Assembly: GCF_020921035.1 (NCBI RefSeq)
Contig: NC_063155.1
Location: forward strand, 31,427,294 to 31,491,293
From: Rhodamnia argentea
Lineage: Eukaryota > Streptophyta > Magnoliopsida > Myrtales > Myrtaceae
Direction of reading: 5' to 3'
Length of the DNA: 64,000 nt
Shown: one piece after another, positions 57,328 through 64,000 of the stretch
Layout: the number at the start of each line of letters is the position of its first letter
Position numbering within the stretch: position 1 is the first letter of the stretch
Made by a program: the position numbers and the translations under genes
The notes under the pieces: generated by a model
What the model was told of the DNA's origin: nothing
Seen by the model: only the letters and a program-made list of their open reading frames with translations
Databases searched by the model: none

Positions 57328-59697
57328 TCACAGTGGGAGTTCACCACTGTCTGCAATCACGACTTTGCTTTTTGGGGTGCCGCTCTGCCTTCCCTCAGCT
57401 TCAATCTTGTAAACCACATCCATTCCAGACAACACTTTCCCGAACACCACGTGTTTCCCATCAAGCCTGTGACACAATTAAAAGTTAGCCTTTCGGCAGG
57501 TACCCACTGTGTATTGACCCCACAGAACTTTCCAAACATAAAGTCACTAAACAAAATGTCCTGAACACCCTTCTTCTAATCCAACCAACACAATGAATTA
57601 TTTTCAGACGAGTTTCAATGACAGAACCAATCATTAGCCAAAGAGATCACATCGACCAGCAAGCGCATTGCTATGTATATAGCTAGTTCATTTCTACATA
57701 GTACAGAAGACAATAATCTTTCCATTAAGGATTTTACATACCAACTAGTTGTCACAGTTGTGATAAAAAACTGTGAACCATTGGTGCCAGGACCAGCGTT
57801 CGCCATAGACAAAAGCCCTGAAGAGAGAGAGAGAGATGTAAAGCCATCTTTCAGCTAACCGAAATCACTGACAAGGGAAACTCTCCCTTAACCTACAATC
57901 CAAGTAGGATAACGTCAAACCTACCTGGTCCAGTGTGCTTCAACTTAAAATTCTCATCAGCAAACTTCTCTCCATATATGGACTCGCCACCTCTGCCATC
58001 ACCAAGAGTAAAGTCACCTCCCTGTAACATGAAGCTTGGAATGATCCGGTGGAAACTGCTTCCCTTGTAGTGAAGAGGTTTCCCACTCTTTCCAATGCCT
58101 TTCTCACCTGAAATTGAAATGATTTACATATGAAAAAGGACCGAAGCATTAAACTGAATCTGACACTGTGGTAGAGTATAAGAAGGGCACCAAAGCACGT
58201 ACGAATGCCAAAGATGGGGACAGAACGAGCCACTTACCAGTACACAGTGCTCTGAAGTTTTCTGGAAAAGAAATCATAAGTTGAAGTCAACAACTGAATT
58301 AAAAATCCGTTACCAAGGCAGATATAGATATGCTTCTCTTATAAGCAAAAATGGTAGCCATTCCGTACCAGCAGTCTTGGGAACTGTTTTTCCAAATAGG
58401 CCCATGACAATTCGACCTAGAAACACAAGGTATGTCAGCAATTGCAAGCCAGAACTATCCTTTATGCAGAAGATCCCTACATAGCATTCTCAAATCACGT
58501 GCACCAGTGAACGTAGACAGCACCATCATTTAGATTCCTTATGTTTTCCCATATTTGACAGAAAGCAACACCTTCCTCTCCAATAGACTATGTTAGAGGA
58601 CACAACTGCCTAACATGTATAGAGAATCAGAGGAGCATTATTAGTCAACACAGAATCACAAGCTTCATTTCACACTTGGAAAAAAAAGCTTTCATGAGCG
58701 ATATCCACTAGGATAATTGCAATTCGCATGTAATAATACAGTACGAATTGACTTCTCATAATCCCAACAAGTATGACGTGTAAATGTTGGAAACTACACT
58801 ATTAAAGTAAAATTATCAGAATGTATGGGTTTTGAGGTAATTAATCCTGTGTCGCACAACAGGCAGACTATCCAAGTGAAGTAGAGTGTACCTGCTGGTT
58901 TCCCAGCTATCTCCACATCAAAATAAACTTTGTGAGTCACCTCTTTCAAATCCTCAGACTTCTTTGCCTGAAAAAGCAGTCAATTCAAAATATTAGACCA
59001 AGAAGATACTGTAAGTAGCTCATGGCATCACCTAATTACCCGTATCCAACTGAGCAACCAAAAAGCAGTCAATTCAATATTATGGACGCCTAATGGCGTC
59101 CATAATATTGCACCTAACAATTAAGATTGATCATGACTCATGAGTGAAGATACTCACAAGGCGCTGTGAGTTTAGATCTGACAAACAAATCTCGATTATC
59201 TCGGATCAACTTTGAACGCGTCCGCGGCATGATAGGTTTAATGAGAATCAATTCGATTTCCGAATAGAGAAGAATTGCGACAATCAACACCAAACAGATT
59301 CGATCAATTGCACCAAACAGATCCATTAAGCAGCTCACGGCATTGCCAAACAACTCGTTTCCTACTGATTAATGCAAAGTGCGTCACTACACACCCAGAA
59401 ACCTCGATAATACTGCGTCTAAAAATAAGGATTGATCACCGATTCGTGATTGATAAGAGCTAGATGACGTTAAGAGTGAAGATCTAACTGACGAAGAGAT
59501 TCGGTTGTCTCGTATCAACTTCACCCTACTTCGTGGCAAATCAAGTTCCATGCGATTCAATCGGAATCAAAATAGAGGAGAATCGCGACAATCTACAGAT
59601 GTTAAGAGCCAGCCGTTCGAATCCGAAGTACCTGAGTGAGAGATAGGGCTGCGAAGAGGAGTAGAGTACAGAGGAAGTGCGATCTCGCCGTCGCCAT
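57328..59697 (-). CDS. CYP20-1: Secretory-pathway cyclophilin (CYP20-1/ROC7 type)
   Basis: Peptidyl-prolyl cis-trans isomerase that helps proteins fold in the ER lumen. Seven exons in coding order: 59632-59697, 58892-58967, 58369-58416, 58238-58261, 57925-58107, 57742-57817, 57328-57466. They encode 203 aa; Arabidopsis ROC7 (At5g58710) has 204. The signal peptide covers about residues 1-23 (core [16 protein letters not shown]). Cyclophilin residues are present: [15 protein letters not shown] with the catalytic Arg, [16 protein letters not shown], and the cyclosporin-contact Trp in [13 protein letters not shown]. It ends SGELPL with no KDEL. Exon 4 is only 24 nt. Intron 1 contains a perfect hairpin and a diverged internal repeat. 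Confidence 0.94.
59075..59110. repeat. Perfect 16-bp inverted repeat in cyclophilin intron 1
   Basis: CAATATTATGGACGCC, four spacer bases (TAAT), then the exact reverse complement. As RNA or single-stranded DNA it would form a 16-bp stem with a tetraloop. Confidence 0.95.
59150..59600. repeat. Diverged direct repeat in cyclophilin intron 1
   Basis: A segment of about 120 bp beginning near 59163 (TTAGATCTGACAAACAAATC, later GAATTGCGACAATC) resembles one near 59478 (AAGATCTAACTGACGAAGAG, later GAATCGCGACAATC). The two copies differ at many bases. The second copy runs up to the exon 1 donor. Confidence 0.6.
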
Positions 59698-60397
59698 CTG
59701 CACGATCTCCGAGCACGCTTGAAGAACGTTTGAGTAGAGGCCGATGACTGCAACTAGTACATCAAGTAGGAAAACAGACCTAATTAGTGAACAAGCATCG
59801 CCAATAGGAGAAAGACACGTGGATCTGCTTGGATCCTATTGGCTGGAGACGCGTGGACGCCAATATGGTCATCAGCCCCTACACCCCACCCCTATCCACC
59901 CACCCCGCACGCCAAATTTTTAAGTTGATTAAAATTTAATTAGCCGTTCGCTAAAAATTGATTAGCCCGAATATGTTGATTTATCTTCATTTTCATGTTA
60001 AATAAATTGACTGAACTGCTGATAAATAACATGATATGATTTAATAGGTAGATTAACACTTGATATAATTCCACCGTACAATTTTTGGGCTAGTTAGAAC
60101 TAATTAAATAATTGGTTAAAAGAAACCGAATTAAATTAAAAACCGGTGATAGATATTTATTCCTTGTACCTTAATCTTATGCGGGTAACTGTGGTTGTCT
60201 TGTCTGTTAGGATATACTCCCCCCCGACATACATACTTTTTTTTGGTTTTTTTTTATAATTTTGAATAACCTTTTAAATGATATGTTGCGGAGATTTTTT
60301 TTTTTTTTTCCCTTAAGCGGCCAGGCCAGTCAAATAGGTCTCATTTTGTTACTTGCTTAAGCATCTAATCTAGAATTAAAGCTCTGGACCAAATAAA

Positions 60398-60419
60398 AAG
60401 AGAGAGAGAGAGAGAGAGG
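60398..60419. repeat. (GA)n microsatellite
   Basis: Eleven GA units followed by a GAA-rich stretch. Confidence 0.9.
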
Positions 60420-60697
60420 AGAAGAAGAAGAAGAAAATGTGGAATTAGAGTAGCTATCATTAAACCAGAATCCATGGCACAATGAAGACCTCCAGATTTT
60501 CCTGCCAAAGATAGAAAGATGTGATTTTTAATTCCGGTTCTGCTCAGCCCATGGATAGAATCTCCAGAAATGACCACAAACTCCCAAAATCTCTCCCCAG
60601 CCCCACTTGTTCGCCCCTCACTACTTATATTTGTTACTCATCCGATCATCCCTCTCCTCTCAATCTCTCTCATCTCTCTCTCCTTCATTCGTTTCTC

Positions 60698-60700
<3 letters not shown>

Positions 60701-60731
<31 letters not shown>
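60701..60731. repeat. (CT)n microsatellite in PDX1 leader
   Basis: About 15 CT units ending some 60 bases before the PDX1 ATG. Pyrimidine tracts of this kind are frequent in plant 5' leaders. Confidence 0.9.
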
Positions 60732-60735
<4 letters not shown>

Positions 60736-60792
60736 TTCTGAGCAATCCTCATCTTCAATCTTCTCTAAGCAATAAGCATCGTCCATAATCCA

Positions 60793-61725
60793 ATGGAGGG
60801 TTCGGGCGTAGTCACCGTGTACGGCAACGGCGCCATAGCCGAGACCACCAAGAAATCCACCTTCTCCGTCAAAGTGGGCCTCGCCCAGATGCTCCGTGGC
60901 GGCGTCATCATGGACGTCGTCAACGCCGAGCAGGCCCGCATCGCCGAGGAAGCCGGCGCGTGTGCCGTCATGGCCCTGGAGCGCGTCCCCGCTGACATCC
61001 GCGCCCAGGGCGGCGTCGCCCGCATGAGCGACCCTCAGCTCATCAAGGAGATCAAGAACGCCGTCACCATCCCGGTCATGGCCAAGGCCCGGATCGGCCA
61101 CTTCGTCGAGGCCCAGATCCTGGAGGCGCTCGGCATCGACTACGTGGACGAGAGCGAGGTCCTCACCGTCGCCGACGAGGACAACCACATCAACAAGCAC
61201 AACTTCCGGGTACCCTTCGTCTGCGGCTGCCGGAACCTCGGGGAGGCGCTGCGGCGGATCCGCGAGGGGGCGGCGATGATCAGGACCAAGGGCGAGGCCG
61301 GGACGGGGAACGTCGTGGAGGCGGTGAGGCACGTGAGGTCGGTGATGGGGGACATAAGGGTGCTGCGCAACATGGACGACGACGAGGTGTTCGCGTTCGC
61401 GAAGAAAATCGCTGCGCCGTACGACCTGGTGATGCAGACCAAGCAGCTGGGGAGGCTGCCGGTGGTGCAGTTCGCGGCTGGAGGAGTGGCGACGCCGGCG
61501 GACGCGGCGCTGATGATGCAGCTGGGGTGCGACGGGGTGTTCGTGGGGTCGGGGGTTTTCAAGAGCGGCGACCCGGCCAAGAGGGCGAAGGCGATCGTGC
61601 AGGCGGTGACGCACTACACCGACCCGGAGTTGCTGGGGGAGGTGAGCTGTGGGTTGGGGGAGGCCATGGTTGGCATCAATTTGAACGATGAGAAGGTCGA
61701 GAGGTACGCCAATCGATCGGACTGA
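60793..61725 (+). CDS. PDX1: Pyridoxal 5'-phosphate synthase subunit PDX1
   Basis: PDX1 makes vitamin B6: it condenses ribose 5-phosphate (or ribulose 5-phosphate), glyceraldehyde 3-phosphate and ammonia delivered by the glutaminase PDX2, and acts as a cytosolic twelve-subunit ring. The gene is intronless, like Arabidopsis PDX1.1 and PDX1.3, and encodes 310 aa (about 309 in relatives). The (beta/alpha)8 barrel covers almost the whole chain. The two catalytic lysines are K98 ([10 protein letters not shown]) and K166 (RTKGEAGTG). The glycine-rich phosphate loops [10 protein letters not shown] and [15 protein letters not shown] are present. The C-terminal tail ends [11 protein letters not shown]. 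The coding region is strikingly GC-rich compared with its surroundings. No break was seen. Confidence 0.97.
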   Translation: MEGSGVVTVYGNGAIAETTKKSTFSVKVGLAQMLRGGVIMDVVNAEQARIAEEAGACAVMALERVPADIRAQGGVARMSDPQLIKEIKNAVTIPVMAKARIGHFVEAQILEALGIDYVDESEVLTVADEDNHINKHNFRVPFVCGCRNLGEALRRIREGAAMIRTKGEAGTGNVVEAVRHVRSVMGDIRVLRNMDDDEVFAFAKKIAAPYDLVMQTKQLGRLPVVQFAAGGVATPADAALMMQLGCDGVFVGSGVFKSGDPAKRAKAIVQAVTHYTDPELLGEVSCGLGEAMVGINLNDEKVERYANRSD

Positions 61726-62044
61726 GAATGAATTAGCATTTTAGCGCTTTTGCATTTTGTCCATTCCAGTAATTGTCTAGATTTCGGAGCCTGGATTGTG
61801 GTGTTATAGTCACTTTTCTGATACATTGCCATTGATAATGTACGACAAAATTTGTTCCTCGGCACCCGCATGTTCTTAAGTAAAATTCCGAGCGATCGAG
61901 ACTGATTTTGAACGGGCTCGTCAGGCATAGAGAGAGCATAACAGATCCCGAGTGGTCTTTATCCGTCGATGATTAGCCATTTGGCAATAGAAGAAATGGT
62001 GAAGATCATTTAGATACCTTGCCGATCAGCCCGACTTTACGAGG
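61726..62044. other. PDX1 3' region
   Basis: Expected 3' untranslated region and spacer. No coding sequence or RNA gene was seen. Confidence 0.5.
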
Positions 62045-62275
62045 TCGGAAATCGAACTTCTCCGGAAGACTCTGCAAATAAACTGGTCGGCGAACGGCCG
62101 AAGAAAAGCCTCCATGGGATATCACCGTTGAGCACGGTAAGGCCCTGTAGTGTATCGATACAAATAGTTGAGCAGTTCCCGGATTCAAACTGGAGCTCCG
62201 CATGCTGCTGGACCCATTTGGTAAATCAAGTGCAGAGCACATCTCAAGTAGAGCGACGACGGCTCTAGCTTAAAA
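62045..62275 (-). pseudogene. RNase H-like (plant LINE type) fragment
   Basis: On the minus strand, broken frames read ARAVVALLEMCSALDL and then HAELQFESGNCSTICID. This resembles the region of the plant RVT_3-type RNase H fold where an EA-A helix is followed by a strand with (E)S-D/N. The fold is incomplete, shifts frame at least once and has an internal stop. It probably derives from the 3' end of a LINE or a related RNase H gene. Confidence 0.3.
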
Positions 62276-64000
62276 CTCCAATGCAGCATGACCCATAGCT
62301 TCTCAAGAAGCACAAGCCGTGTGGCAGAGTCAACAACAAAGGAGCTCAAAAGAGATTAGTGGGCTTGGGCGAATTGGGACTAAGACGAGAGAACTTGTTC
62401 TCGGCGAGCTCATTGTAGACCGGCCCGAGCCTGTCAATTGGGCCAAAGTAGAAAGCCTCGGCGGAATGATGTTTGGGCCCATGATGCGACGGCCGCCATG
62501 AGAATATGGTTTAAGGTCCACTCGTCACGTGAACGAGGTCTTGATCCACGTTTTGCACCCCCGACAGCGTCGAGTGATATAGACGTGTCCTATAATGTTA
62601 TAAACTCAAGGTCAAAGTCGCGAGTTCTTGGTGCAACAATTTTTATATTTTTATTTTCTTTCGTACATATTTTATTAATGGAACATGGCGCACGTACGAC
62701 TAATAAATGCACGTTAGTTGAGGTCGAGATTCGGAAATTAAAGAGTTCACATGCGATGGGATATTAAAAGCGTTCACATTGCCAATGCCAGAAAGCGAGA
62801 GAGAAAACTATAGGATCCGCGCAAACTTCCAACAGGAAGTTTTACTCACACGGAGTACTTGGCTCATGCTGTAAAACTTTTTACTTACCGAGGTGAATAT
62901 CAACCGACATGACAACGCATGCATATCTGTCTAAGTCATTATTAAGTGTTCGAAAAGGCCTTACGAGATTTATATTGCGAGTTGGCAATCGCGGGTCACT
63001 CGAATCGTCAGCGTGATGACGCTATTCGATGTCCTTCGAGCAATACTCGTTGGAGGCACTTTTTGTTTTTGGTCAAGACTCTTTCTCATTCTGTTTTTTC
63101 GGTGGCTTTCCACTCGAGACACGTTCGGACCCAACGAAGCAAATGAGGCTACGTTTGGTAATAATTTATTTTTATCCTTTATTTGGCTCCCGCACAGGAC
63201 AAGATAAAATATAATAAGAAGGGATATAACTTGAATAAAATTATCCCATAAGAAATGCGGAATAAAGGTGGATATAATTTTTTATGTTCATGATATAAAA
63301 GCTATTTTCTGAAATAAAAAACTTATTGAATTATGAAATTAAAATAATAACTAAGTATGAATTATATTTGAATTCTAATATTTAAAACAAAATAAAAAAA
63401 ATTATTTATTCATATATGTATTTATAGATTTTAGCTTCTTTCTACTTATAATATATATTTTGCGCTATATATTGATATATATGTATATATACACATATAC
63501 TTCCTATCTATATCATTACATACTTTAGGTATGGTAATATAGTTTATTATTTAATAAAATATTATTATGAAATGATGGAACTGAATAAAAATAATGAAAA
63601 AAATGAGATATAAAAATGAAAAAATAAGTAAATGAAAATGAAGTAAAAGAACCCAGATTTTAGATGAACAAATTTGAACTTGAAAATGATCTTTCTAATT
63701 CTCGGAGAATGCGAGGCAATGAAGTTTCTAAAAAAAACTTAGGAATCTCTATATCATTCTCTTATGTATCTTTGGTTCGTGTAGAAATTTTACTACTCGT
63801 TTGAGTTGAAGCTTCTTCTCCTGTGCGGGTTTCGTGTTGAAATTTTAACGAAAGTAGCAAAGAGAAAACTTCTCATAATTGCAAATGTGAATGATCGTAT
63901 TTATCTCTCTTACTAGAGTAAGAAGTGAGTTATGAGAGATTCTTATAGTTTCTGTTTGTGTATTTTACGGTTCATTTATATTGATACGTGTAAATACCAA
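62276..64000. other. Gene-poor right end
   Basis: No gene was recognised. To about 63150 the composition is mixed with short open frames lacking known domains. From about 63,200 to 63,650 it is extremely AT-rich, with TATA-type runs (around 63450-63540). Confidence 0.5.

Larger units (their letters stand above)
59698..60792. promoter_or_regulatory. Divergent promoter region of cyclophilin and PDX1
   Basis: The two genes point away from each other across 1.1 kb. An ACACGTGG core lies near 59815, close to the cyclophilin side. The middle is AT-rich with T runs at about 60237 and 60297. A (GA)n tract (about 60398-60419) and a (CT)n tract (about 60701-60731) lie on the PDX1 side, the latter probably in the PDX1 leader. 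Confidence 0.55.

Noticed and set aside
60685-61614. 309-codon minus-strand frame opposite PDX1
   Set aside because: It is an antisense shadow of the GC-rich PDX1 coding sequence. The plus-strand protein is unmistakable.
1-64000. CRISPR array, rRNA, or organelle-derived block
   Set aside because: No regularly spaced short palindromic repeats, rRNA core sequence or organelle genes were seen in a plant nuclear context.

Overview
This is a stretch of nuclear DNA from a dicot plant. Every gene is split by short introns with plant-type borders, except two intronless families. Predicted proteins match Arabidopsis families over nearly full length, and the spaces between genes hold AT-rich terminal-inverted-repeat elements, SINE-like pieces and simple repeats. 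A rosid is likely; Myrtales is only a guess. No CRISPR array, organelle block, rRNA or genuine tRNA gene was seen, and no LTR or other virus-like element was recognised.

Layout. 1-760: GC-rich minisatellite running off the left edge, then a short GGCCC array. 2.1-6.0 kb (+): DMC1, the meiotic recombinase, 15 exons, 344 aa. 9.2-19.9 kb (+): a villin closest to VLN1, 22 exons, 912 aa. 22.2-25.1 kb (+): non-specific phospholipase C of the NPC1 type. 27.6-32.6 kb (+): DDB2, a WD40 UV-damage sensor with a zinc knuckle. 32.4-40.3 kb: a direct segmental duplication of about 3.8 kb, each copy holding the last exon of DDB2 and an intronless PRISE reductase gene (-). 40.6-43.3 kb (-): vacuolar cation/proton exchanger (CAX). 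43.3-48.4 kb: repeat-rich gap with three related inverted-repeat elements and two SINE-like pieces. 48.4-50.6 kb (+): NUDCD2-type CS-domain protein. 53.1-56.1 kb (+): myo-inositol kinase (PfkB family). 57.3-59.7 kb (-): secretory-pathway cyclophilin (CYP20-1/ROC7 type). 60.8-61.7 kb (+): intronless PDX1, vitamin B6 synthase. The last 2 kb is gene-poor.

The genes do not form one pathway. The order DDB2, PRISE, NUDCD2, inositol kinase, cyclophilin mirrors, from memory, Arabidopsis At5g58760, 58750, 58740, 58730 and 58710, so the right half looks like an old conserved gene neighbourhood interrupted by a CAX gene and a local duplication.

Most unusual points: the second PRISE copy has His where the family has its catalytic Tyr; DMC1 has an apparent AT-AC U12-type intron and the villin a GT-AG U12-type intron; the villin has a partial exon-plus-intron tandem duplication beside a GC donor; and one inverted-repeat element family inserted separately, in opposite orientations, into the two duplicated blocks.
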